Shown: positions 1 through 10,478 of the stretch, in pieces | How positions within the stretch are numbered: position 1 is the first letter of the stretch | Layout: every line of letters starts with the position of its first letter | Assembly (NCBI GenBank): GCA_947069175.1 | Contig: CAMTDV010000002.1 | Span: 4,939,054-5,003,053, forward strand | Source of the DNA: Scalesia atractyloides | Lineage: Eukaryota; Streptophyta; Magnoliopsida; Asterales; Asteraceae | Direction of reading: 5' to 3' | Length of the DNA: 64,000 bases | Translations under genes and position numbers: made by a program | Notes under the pieces: model-generated | Seen by the model: only the letters and a program-made list of their open reading frames with translations | What the model was told of the DNA's origin: nothing | Databases searched by the model: none

Positions 1-322
1 AAGTTTCTAAACTGTTGAAGCCCATAATCTGATAGTCCAATTCCTGATATGATCGAATCACATATTCATGAAGCCGTGGAGTGACAATGTTTTAAAATCC
101 GGTTTTTATATCATATATTGGGTTCAGAAATGATTTAATCAGGTGTATCAGGTGGTTTAAATGGATATATCGAGAGGTTTAATATCTTCTACTAGATGGT
201 TCAACCGGTACTTTGAGTTAGCAGGGATTCGAAACCATAGACTGACGGGAAATCCCTAGTAGTTCATCATTCGTCAAGCGTGAGTCAACATCTTTGATAG
301 TCCATCACTCGAGTTATAAATC
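1..322. other. no recognisable feature
   Basis: AT-rich sequence with no convincing coding potential, RNA gene or repeat boundary visible. Confidence 0.5.
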
Positions 323-706
323 GGGATATTGGATTTTAATAACCCAAGCTTTCACCAATTTGCCGATAACACACTTTCGATTTGTACACCACCACTCCTA
401 ACTTTCGACTTATTTTTCTCTGCCACTCCAAAACTAACTGAACCTTAACCCAGTTAGTTTTTTTTTCTGATGTGGCACTTTGTTCAATGATGTGGCATCT
501 GATGTTGCTTTTTTTCTGACATGGCATCTGATGTGACACTTGTTTAATGATGTGGCACTTGAATCAGCTAACTGGGTTAGGGTCTGGTTAGTTTGGAAGT
601 ACCAGAGGAAAATAAGTTGAAAGTTGGGAGTGATTTAGTACAAATCCAAAATTGGGAATGATATCAGCCAATTGGTGAAAGTTTAGATTATTTAAATCCA
701 ATATCC
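323..706. mobile_element. foldback MITE with ~140-bp inverted arms
   Basis: The left arm starts GGGATATTGGATTT and the right arm ends AAATCCAATATCC. The two arms are imperfect reverse complements over about 140 bp, sharing the stretches CTTTCACCAATT, CTAACTTTCGACTTATTTT-like and AACCCAGTT. The loop holds repeats of 'gatgtggcac'. One further arm of the same family lies at about 9790-9955. A non-autonomous DNA element is the simplest reading. I could not define a clean target-site duplication. Confidence 0.6.
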
Positions 707-3461
707 TTTGTAAATCAGACATGAAAATCCGCCAACCTAACAGACTAGTCCAACCCGGTTCTTCTTAACACTTATGAAGTTATGCCAATAAAAAATGTAA
801 ATTCGTGTTATGAATTCATATGTGAATTAGCATTAGTTCATATTTAAAGCGAATGATAGCTCACATATGAATTCACATCAAACTTCAACATTCTAATATA
901 GAAGCATAGTTGAACCAACAAATTGAATTTAGACTTCAGTAGTTTAAACACCGAAAAATTCACGAAAAGGAAAGCAAGTGTCTATTAGAAGCAGAAAAAC
1001 GATCATGATTGTGCTATAATTTGTTTAATTTACATGCTAATTGTGTTTGAACCGGTGGCGGCAATAGTATTGGTGATCAAGGTGTGGGCGGTAGTGAGGG
1101 TAGGTATAACCATAAAGTGTGGCAGCAAGGTAAAGGAGACTACACTTATAATTATACTAGAACAAGGATAATTAGAAATTACACTTTTAATCATTTTTCA
1201 TATTTGAGCTCGATTACCAGCTTAAGCCATATTCATTGTATCATTTCAGGTTGAGCACTTCACACATATGACACGGAGAACTCAGACGGCTCAGACCCAC
1301 CCTCTTAACCTAGCGGTGTTGTGGCTTCCTGGATATAGAGAGACAATTGACAAATAGTAAAAAGTCTAAAAAAAAGTTAAGGCCCATCGTTGGTATAAAA
1401 AAATTGATAGGTTTCGTTGAGGGCCTACATAATTTGGCCCTGAGGTTAGATATGAGCCCGTTTAAGCTTGGCCTGAGGTTTCCACTTCTTAAAAGTGAGA
1501 GTTGAGACGATAATTTTGTTACAAAATGATAAAAACGTCTTATTATTTTTTTTCTCATTTAGCGCAAAAACAATAACATGTATATTCGTGGGATTTCTAT
1601 CGTTTTGTGGTAGATTTTCGGTTTGTTATAGTACAGGTATAATATCAATACTTAGTATAACAATAAAAAAATAAAAACGATTGTATATACTAATTTTGTT
1701 CGGACGGTATTGGTGTGGTTCGACACAGTATCGGCACTCCATGTAGATTATCACACAACACGTATACTCTAGTTGAATACAACGGTTCATCAAGCCATTT
1801 TTAGCCTTCACTCCCTAAATAGGAATAGAGCTACTTTACAAACCTTGACTATTGGGAAATTTCCATTCGAGAAAGAGATGTACGAATAAAGGAGCGAAGC
1901 TGACTCGACCGGACGGTAGAGGTTGTTTAAGAATCGAGATAGGCACCGTGAAAGAAAGAACTTCGCTAGCTTACCCCACTCGTACGCTGGAATTTTATCA
2001 TCATGGTTCTTTTATTGGTTTTCTACAGTTGTTTAGACAGTATCGGTTCATTTTGTTTTGGTAAAGATAAAGGAAATCAGTTATATTTACAACTATTCCG
2101 GAACACCGAGTAAACGTGAAAATGAATACTATTTCAACCTGTATGATTTTGCATAGAACTTTTATGGAAATGTAGATAAAAATATCCACGTTGAATAACG
2201 AAAAAGGGAAGCAACATCACCTTATATAAAAAAATAAACCGCAAGACTGCTTCGATGACATGTACGTCTATGCTTCGATCACTTGTACATTACTATTACC
2301 AACTCGATTCTGAGTAAAATTTATATCGGCATGTACATTTAAATAAGAATGACACAACAACATAGTCAAATTTTATAGAACAACATGTCCTATAAGTGAT
2401 AAGAGAAAAAAATATGCTTACAAGTTATTATAATAATAAAATAATTAAAGAATTAAAATAAAGAAAACGTTTTTTCACTATCGTGAGAAAATAATGCAAG
2501 TGGGGGACTTGCTCTTTTAGCATGGATAACATGGATTCTTGTAGCTTAAACTAAAATTTATTTACTAAATGACCCCTCCTGTGGTTTTATACAAATAAGT
2601 GTTCTTGATAAAAGGTGTATGTGGGTTCCTTTGATCGATTCAGTCAGTTCCATGTACGAATTCAAAGTGCGGAATCCTTTGAATTCGTCGTGGGAATCAA
2701 GAAGCAAACAAGATGAACGTGAATCTAATTATAATCTCAATCTTGTATTCAGTGTGTAGAGACAACCTTACAATCAAACCCTAGATTCCATACATGTGTG
2801 TAATGACAATCCCTTGATATCTACTTTCTCTGCAAGCTAGCTATCTATCTATTTATAGTCCCGTAGAAGATTATAACAATTTACGGTTGCCCCCACGACT
2901 GGTTTTTCCTAAACATTAACAAGCGTCATCTGGGTTTTGCCTTTATAATTACATGCAAAACCTAGTTGATGCTTTTTCCACACGTTGTTATGCACTAACA
3001 AACTCCCTATGATTGCAATTCTTCGTCACTCTTGACTTAAACATTTTGATAACTATTGAGAACTTTATTATTTTGATTTGTTTAAGCTTTTCTTGTACTA
3101 ACGATGTAATTTTAGAAAAGTACACTAATTAACTAAACTCTAATTTTAGTCATCAAATTTATCCTTAAAGTCAAATTTATTAGGGGGCTTGAAGAAAGTT
3201 ACTATGATGGGGTGGCGAGGACTAATTACTTGGTAAGAACTCAGCCACTTAGGCTGAGTTTTACAACATTGTTTTTTTAAACATAATTAAATTATTTTCG
3301 TTTTTAAACATTTAATAATAATCAAATTAATTAAAACCTTATCAGATAGATTAGAATACTTTTATTAATATAAAATAAAATACATGAATTGAAAAATAAA
3401 GTTACTTAATTAAAAGTAAAACTAAATTATTAAAAGTGAGACTACAAAGTAAAAAAAATAA
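707..3461. other. intergenic, nothing recognised
   Basis: About 2.7 kb of AT-rich sequence. Short open frames on both strands (for example 1310-1558 and 1852-2064) have no recognisable domain and unremarkable composition. I see no RNA gene. Confidence 0.5.
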
Positions 3462-3680
3462 TTAATCCTCTTGACCGAATCGCCATATATGTTCCACCAA
3501 ATCCATATGAAAGTTGTTATGTCTATCTTGGTTGTGCATCGTACACATATTAGACTCTTGTTGAGATTCATCACTATCTTCAACGTCCTCATCAATGACA
3601 ATTTCATCGTATTGACAAATTGTATCACCTTCATTTTATAATCATGTTATCCAACATGATACAAGCATACATTACGTCTC
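3462..3680 (-). pseudogene. PIF/Harbinger transposase, C-terminal fragment
   Basis: Read on -, this segment gives a piece like YACIMLDNMII, then after a one-base shift an acidic stretch, then DLVEHIWRFGQED and a TAA stop at 3462-3464. In plant PIF/Harbinger transposases a '.CIMLHNMIIEDE' segment precedes an acidic linker and a closing 'L..DLVEHIW' motif, and this matches in order. The frameshift lies near 3630-3640. The fragment is the downstream end of the transposase remnant at 4430-5170. About 750 bp, including a foldback element, separates the two parts. It is not functional. Confidence 0.65.
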
Positions 3681-3794
3681 GGCTATGTTGGTGACCATGT
3701 AGGTGCTGGAGTGTGCACATACGGGTACATTTTGTTCGATTATTAGCCTCGACGAAACTGAAAGCGAGATCATCAGTTAATCTATTTTATTAAG

Positions 3795-4065
3795 AAATAA
3801 TGAATTTTAGTTATCCTAACTATTAGCAGTTAGCTGACAACGGTCCCAACTTTAAAAGTTATCAATGGTGGTCCCACCTTTTTATATATTGTAAACCTAT
3901 GGATATATACTACACCGAAAAAAATAAGGGGACAAAAAAATTAAGTTATGTTAGTAAAGGTCAATTAGTTTACAATTTGTGAAAAGATGGGACCACCACT
4001 GGTATTTTTAAAGTTTGGACTGTTGCCGGCCAACAGCTAATAGTTTGGATTAATAAAATCCATTT
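3795..4065. mobile_element. foldback MITE inside Harbinger pseudogene
   Basis: The two arms are inverted copies of each other. The left arm includes AACTATTAGCAGTTAGCTG and TGGTGGTCCCACCTTTT. The right arm includes GATGGGACCACCACTGG and CAACAGCTAATAGTTTGG. The arms are about 95 bp, with a 70-bp AT-rich centre. It sits between the two parts of the Harbinger transposase remnant and probably helped break it. Confidence 0.65.
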
Positions 4066-4429
4066 TTCCTTTTATTAACCAATAAGTGTTTGCTTAATCA
4101 GTTCAGTTTATTCGGTTAGTTTATCGGTTTTTCGTTCGGCTCGATTAATAACCAAAACCAAACTTGGGCTAAATGTTTGCTTAGAAATACTCGAAATTGA
4201 GGTATAAATGCTTGAAATGGAGATGTAAATACATTAATTAAACGTATAAAATATGAAATACATAAAATAGAGGTTTAAAACATGAAGTATAAGAAATAGA
4301 GGTAAAAAAGCTATAAATATATGAAATATATAAATGTTTCAATTTGGTTTGGTAATTTCCAGTTAACCGAGACAAGTTAATTCTGTTTTTGGTTAATTTC
4401 AGTTTGGTTTCAGTGGTTGTGTTATTGCT

Positions 4430-5170
4430 CACCCCTACATTGTTCCATCGTTGTTTTAGATTACCAAATATTTGTTCGATATCCTTTCTTGCCAACTCTT
4501 GGCACTCCTTGCAATTCTTTCGTTTTCATCTTTTGGAAAAGTGAAAGATTTGACAATTGTTGCGTAGTTAGGGTATATTCCGCTTGTAAGATAATACTTG
4601 TGCTTATATTCCACTCTTAAAAGCATAAACGAAGAATTGGGCGCCACTCCGTTTATGATGTTGTTGAAAACTTGGAACAGATAAAGAATGTTTAAGTCAT
4701 TATTGGAATCTGAAACACCTAAGAAGACATGCCAAATTGATAGATCTTATGACGCCATAACTTTAGCACTCTTGAAGGATATTCGTAATCACCCCACGTA
4801 AATTAGTTTCACCATTCATTAGGACAATTATACCCCTGCTAATGCATACAATCGATGTTGGCTAGCATTTTGGGGAAGCCATGTTTTGTTTTGTGCCCTT
4901 TATACAATTTTTGGATGTCATTCCATGTTAGTTTACACGCTTCATAGTTTGATAACATCTTTGCAAAATTTATAAATACTTTCCCATGACGTGTTTTTAG
5001 ACATCTTCAAATATTCATCCCATGGATTGTTCGAGGTGTTTTATGCCATTTGACGAATTATCGAAGTGCACTTTTGTAAGGGCATAAAACTTCTTCTACC
5101 TCTCGCATCCCATGCTAATCTAAAAAACCGAATTGTCCTCTCTAAATTGTCGACGACTCGTTCAAAACTC
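4430..5170 (-). pseudogene. PIF/Harbinger DDE transposase pseudogene
   Basis: Conceptual translation on - in mixed frames gives the plant Harbinger transposase in the right order: RLAWDARGRRSFMPLQKCT (about 5070-5140), a degenerate DEYLKMSK segment, KHGFPKMLANIDCMH (about 4840-4885), SNNDLN (about 4700), NGVAPNSSF, YYLTSGIYPNYATIVKSFTF (about 4540-4600) and ARKDIEQIFGNLKQRW (about 4435-4495). The three acidic residues expected of the DDE catalytic site are visible in IDCMH, SNND and KDIEQIFG. Several stops and frameshifts make it non-functional. The C terminus continues at 3462-3680. Confidence 0.8.
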
Positions 5171-5576
5171 GACGCCTACATTATATGTCAGTGTACACGG
5201 GATTTTCACCAAAATATTCTAACACCAAATGATCATGTGCACCTTCAATATTAAATATAACAATGAACATAATATAAACGATAACAATAGTAAAAACCAA
5301 CAATAAACTGAAAAAGGTACATTTTCAATCTCTATTTAACTGCCCCCTGTTGTTGGCTGTGACATATTTTTCTTCCTCTAAAATGACTTGTGTCATCTTA
5401 CTTACCGTGTGGATAAGAATATTGTTAAATTCTCGGATAAAGATGAAGAATGCATGATGCAAGAAAGAAGAATTAGGTTAAGTGTATAAAGTTGAAGAGT
5501 ATAATTATGTGAATTGTTGTATAAATTTTTTTTTGTGCATATTATTGTTTAGATAGATGTTTTATTTTATTAAATA

Positions 5577-5810
5577 GTCTCCAACGTTCCGCAATCACTT
5601 AACGTCACAATATAACGTTCACATTGGTCCGGTGAGCACGAACACCTCAAAAAATCACGAGATCCAATGTTTCGCAATGACTTAACCGTCACAATAAAAC
5701 GTTCACATTGGTCCGGTGAACACGAACACCCCAAAAAATCACGAGACCAGACGGCGGTGTTCCTCACTCCCTCCACGTTCACATTGGTCCGATGAGCATG
5801 GTCCCAATTT
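5577..5810. repeat. short tandem repeat, ~80-bp period
   Basis: The block ACGTTCACATTGGTCCG starts at 5615, 5699 and 5775 (spacings 84 and 76). The first two copies also share an 'AAAAAATCACGAGA' stretch. It lies just beyond the N-terminal side of the Harbinger remnant, so it may be subterminal repeat sequence of that element. That link is inference. Confidence 0.6.
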
Positions 5811-6929
5811 ATACCGTTTTACCAACATAGATTTCCCTAAATCTTTAAACATTATATAAACATACAAATTGAAGTTTGGTGTAGAGTACTTTTCACTTAT
5901 TGTTTTTTTGGTCTTTTGATGTCTTTTTGTCATTTTGTGTTTTTTTTATTATTTTTTATTTTATTTCTCAATTTTCAGTATTTTTACCTACAACCTCTCA
6001 ATATTTTTAAAGACTTTGTAATGAAATTTTACATACTTATTTTTATATATGTATCGGTATAAATTCAAGTTAATTAAATTTTAGCGTAAATTTCTTTTAA
6101 AAACGAGCCGTGTCAACTATAAAATGTTTTATTGCTTATTTTTATGCACATTTTGAAATAAATTTTGTTAAAAAACGAGTCAGGTCAAATATAATACGTT
6201 GTATTAGGTGGTATAATTTCTAATTACTATATGTTTCGACATCGCCGCAACGTGTCGTACCATTGTTAACTTAGAAAACATTATTTTCTTACATGCTTAT
6301 TTTATGTACGTGTTAGTATAAATTAAAGTTTGTTTACGTTTATACGTAAATTTCTTTCGCAAATAAATCAGGTCAAATATAACACGTTTTCGTGCTTATT
6401 TTTATATATATTTTCAGTTAGTCTACGTGCTAATATAAATTTATTCGGAAACAAGTCGGATTAAACTTAGTAACTTTTCATCAGACGATTAAATTCGAGT
6501 TAGTTACGTGCTGACGTCGCCGCAACGCATGGAGAAATATACATGTTTTTGTACATAAAAACATGAAATTAAATAAAACCATGAAAAAATCGCTTTCGTT
6601 ATAATTTGTTGTTGGATAAAAAATTAGAAGAGAACTAATGTCCACGTGTCTAAAGTATTTTATAAGTGAAAACACGACAACTGGTAGTAGTTCCCAGGTG
6701 CGGCGTTCGGCGGGAAATTATTTGTTTAAGCGCCACTCTTTGAAAACCAGAGTGGGACCCACCAAACTTCGAATATTTGCCCACGAACACCCATAATATA
6801 TAGTTAATAGCTTAATAATACACCCTTTTAAAAATGCATTTTGAAAAGCAAAATGAGATTACATCATAGCTTTTTTTTATAAGCTAGAAGGGGATTTACA
6901 ACTCTCATTATTGAACTAGGTTTATAAAA
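5811..6929. other. AT-rich intergenic with dispersed repeat motifs
   Basis: No gene seen. The motif 'CGCCGCAACG' appears near 6243 and 6517, and blocks like 'acgagtcaggtcaaatataa' recur, so this is probably old repeat DNA. Confidence 0.4.
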
Positions 6930-7445
6930 ATTAGAAGGTAAATTGGATTTAAATAATTTTGTTTGCTGAGTTTGTTCATGTCAGTGGTTCTATTTTTTTT
7001 ATTTTGGTTTTATAACGGTTTGTCGTTAAAAATAACTTGACAGAGTTAAATTTTTTTACCGAATTACAAATCAATGTTTTAGGGCTTTTGATTAATACAA
7101 GAATACGAGTCGATTGATGTAAAACTCACCTCGAAACGGTACTCCAAACGACTTAATTTTTGTTAATTGGAAGTTTAAACACCCGAATTGAAGCACCGTT
7201 TTCGTCGTTTGGAGCACTATCTCATGGTAAATTTTACATCAATCGACTCGTATTCTCATTTTGATCAAAACCCTAAAATATCATTTTGTAATTTAGAAAA
7301 AAAAACTTAACTCTGTTATGTTTTTTAACGACGAATCATGATACAAACAAAATGAAAAAGTTGAACTACCGGTGGAAATAAACTTAGTTGAGATTGTTAT
7401 TGGCCAAAAACAGTTAGATTAAATTAACTAAATCCATTTTACCAA
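6930..7445. mobile_element. long-TIR MITE (older copy of the 47.4-kb element)
   Basis: The interior (about 7065-7305) closely matches the interior of the element at 47360-47889, including CACCGTTTTCGTCGTTTGGA and ATTGATGTAAAAC. The sequence folds back on itself: CGAGTCGATTGATGTAAAA near 7107 faces TTTTACATCAATCGACTCG near 7232. The outer ends (GGTAAATTGGATTTA-like and its complement) are diverged, so the borders are approximate. Confidence 0.6.
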
Positions 7446-7814
7446 ATAAAAAAACTTAAATAACTATAATGTTATATATATTTAGAAGAAAATGTGTTTT
7501 TATATAAAGTAATTCACGAAACTAGTTGTTTTCAGCATGAGAAGGTTAAAAAAGCAAAGTATGAGAAAGTTTTATAGAGAAACAAAGTATGAGAAAATTT
7601 TATGGACAGAAACAAACTTAATCAATATATACAACTTTAACACTCGTTATAATAATATGACAAAATATATGTTAAGCAATTCAAATTCATGATATGCTAA
7701 TACCTATACAATTGCTTAAAACATAAAGTTTTACTCGAACACGATTATTCGCAAATTTGTATGAATATAAACTAGAGAAAGTTCAATATAAATTTCAATT
7801 TCATTAATCATTAA

Positions 7815-7985
7815 GGCGAATGAGCTTTAGCTCAACTGATAATAGAGAGAAAGGGGAAGATTTGGGGTTCAAGGCGATTTGATCTCAAGTTTGAATTCAA
7901 TTCCAATCCGGTTTTACTGCAACGGGTCATCAAGTGCGTGGAAGGTTTGCACCGAAACTAGAGATAGTGGACGTGGGCTACCCAG
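7815..7985 (+). mobile_element. tRNA-derived SINE fragment
   Basis: There is an A-box-like TAGCTCAACTGATAATAGAG (from about 7829) and a B-box-like GGGGTTCAAGGC (about 7864), about 35 bp apart as in a tRNA-derived promoter. A body with GGTTTTACTGCAACGGG and GTGGGCTACCCAGC follows. A (TATATG)n/(TA)n/(GA)n tract comes next, and then a MITE. Plant SINEs have this head-plus-body layout. No target duplication was found. Confidence 0.5.
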
Positions 7986-8015
7986 CAACGATATGTATAT
8001 ATGTATATATGTTTG

Positions 8016-8053
<38 letters not shown>

Positions 8054-8054
<1 letters not shown>

Positions 8055-8456
8055 GGGCAGGAGTTTGCTACAAAGTTTAAATTTCCTAAAAAGTGTAAAA
8101 GGTCATAAAATACTATAATGTTAACAATAAAACACACAAACAACCTACGAACAACATAATGAAGATTACTAAATATCATATATGTGGGTTTTATGTTATG
8201 TTTTGGATCATAAGGCGACTATGGAGTAACAAAAATTATTGTGTTTTATGTTGATTAGCATATTGTGTTTTATGTTCATCGTTCTACGATGATGTGTTTG
8301 AAGTTTTTACGGACTATTAGGGTTTAAATATGGTGTTTTAGTAATCTTCACTATGTTATTTTTGGGTTTTAGGTGTGTTTTATGGCTGAAATTATAGTGC
8401 TTTATGACTTTTTACAGTTTTTAGAAAATTTGGACTTTGTAGCCGAACCACACCCT
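8054..8456. mobile_element. (TA)n-bounded MITE 1
   Basis: The left end, just after a (TA)n(GA)n tract, reads GGCAGGAGTTTGCTACAAAG. The right end, just before CCTATATATATATG, is an inverted copy: CTTTGTAGCCGAACCACACC. The match continues inward for about 50 bp (AAATTTCCTAAAAAGTGTAAAAGGTCATAAA against its complement). It abuts a second such element at 8473. Confidence 0.6.
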
Positions 8457-8472
8457 ATATATATGTGTGAAA

Positions 8473-9062
8473 TATAGGGAGAAATCACATGTGAGTTACA
8501 AAAAACTCTGAAAACCTAATGGATGGACATCATGTTGCCACACGTTACACTTTTTCGCTGCAACATTTTTCCTGAAGCCTGTAACATTTTTACTGATGCC
8601 TGCAACATTAGACTAACACGATTTTCGTAACAGTGGAGAGAGTTTAGAGAATGTGTTACTTTTTTTCGGATGTTCACCTTTTTTTAACTCACATGTGTAA
8701 CATTTTTTTATTGATTTTTATAACAATTTTTTAGATTATATGAAGTGTATGAATTTTAGAACTTATAATTTACGAAGTTTTATTTTGTAATGCGCGTAAA
8801 AAACATATTACATTTTTTACAGCGAGATTTTTATGTAACATTGTAGTCGTCACATTTTTTGTGTTAGAGAAAAGATGAGAGAGAAAATGTGACTTTTTAC
8901 ATTTTTTTGTTACACTGTAACATTCTTCTAAAAAGTATAAAAAACAACTTTTTGTACGTTTTTAATATCTATCATTGATCACATGAGATGGATGGTGGAG
9001 ATGAAGTTTTCTAGTTTTTTTTTTTCAACTAAGGTGAGTTTTTGATTTATCATTTCCTATAT
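8473..9062. mobile_element. (TA)n-bounded MITE 2
   Basis: The left end TATAGGGAGAAATCACATG pairs as an inverted repeat with the right end, which reads TTTATCATTTCCTATATA. ATGGATGGACATCATG-like sequence on the left faces ATGAGATGGATGGTGGAG on the right. It is separated from MITE 1 only by a short TATATATATGTGTGAAA junction. The interior is rich in 'gtaacattttt' motifs on both strands. Confidence 0.55.
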
Positions 9063-9789
9063 AAGTCCTTCTGATGTTGCCTTGTTAAAACAGTTCCCAA
9101 ACTCTGTATTTGCATATCTAGAACCACATTCAAACAACGTTTCAATTTCACTTTTGAATCTTGATTCTAATTCACATAATCAATAATTAATTAACATCCA
9201 AATATCTAACCAACTTAAACAAGGTTTCAATTTCAATTTTCACAACCTACTTTTCATTCTAAATTCCAATCACATAACAAATAAAGCTTCAAACAATGTT
9301 TAAATCTAATCACATATATATATCATCAACTAATTCTAATTTTAATTCTCTAAAATCTCCCCAATTATTAAATCAAACAAAAAAAAGTTAAAACAACAAA
9401 CAATATCAATAAGGGGGTTAAGCAAAACATACCTTGGATGGTACGGGGTTGATCGCGAGCGGAATCTAAACAAAATTCTAGTCGGAGAGCTGGGCAGGAT
9501 TGGGGATTTGGTGGGAATTGAAAGGCCACAATATTTTATCAAGTTTAAATGAATGGGTAAATGGTATTAGATTGGGCTAACAGGCTTAGAGTATGAAAAT
9601 TGAATAATTTATGGATTGAACAACAAAAATTGGGTAGTTTATGGATTGGACATAAACAAATCAAATAACTAGTGTTTATATTATTATTGTTTTTTACCTT
9701 TTTTATAAATTTATAATATAGTTTTTCTTAGGGGATAGGTTTCAAAAGTTTTAGGGAGTGGTTACGGAGTGCGGAAGAAAAATTTTAGA
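9063..9789. other. intergenic, nothing recognised
   Basis: AT-rich, with repeated 'caaacaa(c/t)gtttcaattt' phrases around 9130-9305. The 66-codon frame at 9342-9542 (-) has no recognisable domain. Confidence 0.4.
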
Positions 9790-9955
9790 GGTGTGGTCGG
9801 GATTTTCGGCAACGAATAACTGAGTTAGAGTTCAGTTAGCTAGGGAGTGTTATCAGTCAATAACTTGAAAGTTGGGAGTGCTGGTGTAGAAATTGAAAGT
9901 TGTGAGTGTTATCGGCCAATTAGTGAAATTTGAAGTTATTTAAATCTAATATCCC
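9790..9955. repeat. single arm of the 323-706 foldback family
   Basis: ACTTGAAAGTTGGGAGTG, then TTATCGGCCAATTAGTGAAA, then TTTAAATCTAATATCCC match the right arm of the element at 323-706. The opposite arm is absent, so this is a truncated copy. Confidence 0.55.
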
Positions 9956-10478
9956 AATTAAAAATATAATTTAACACATGTCAATTAAGTTGCATTTAAA
10001 AATATAATTTTACAAAAATAGTAGTTAACAACTTAACCTGTTTTCTAATTTTATTTAATTTTTTAAATAAAACGCCTCCCTTCCCGTAACAAGAAAAATA
10101 AGAAAATTTATTAGTCAACTGAGAAAAGTCTTGAAACACAAATTTAAATAAAAACTATTTCAAAGTATTTGTTATAAGACTGAAAAAATAATTGCTAAAA
10201 ACTAAAGAATACAAGAATACTCAAAACCAAAAGTGTGCTAAGTGTAAAGTGTAAACATATTAATTATTCATGTTGGAATAGCCGAAGCTTAAACAAAAAA
10301 AGAGATTCTAAAATTGAAGAAACCATTACTACTTGCCTCTTTACAACCCTACATACAATCCTTCTTTGTCTTCCAATTCCCACCTTTATACCACCTATTT
10401 TATCACCATTTTCTAGCCCCCTCGTGTGCACCCTCCTTCTTCAATATCTCTCACACCACAAGTGTCCAACCATCTTCA
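9956..10478 (+). promoter_or_regulatory. upstream region of LBD gene 1
   Basis: This is the 520 bp before the chosen LBD start. A TTTATA hexamer at 10385-10390 is a weak TATA candidate about 90 bp before the ATG. I saw no canonical TGTCTC auxin-response element by eye. In the gene's frame, ATG 10314 also stays open into the CDS, but the 55 residues it would add look unlike LBD protein. Confidence 0.35.

Noticed and set aside
3422..3634. 70-codon frame on - as a gene
   Set aside because: The neighbouring frame carries the Harbinger C-terminal motif; this frame is its shadow.
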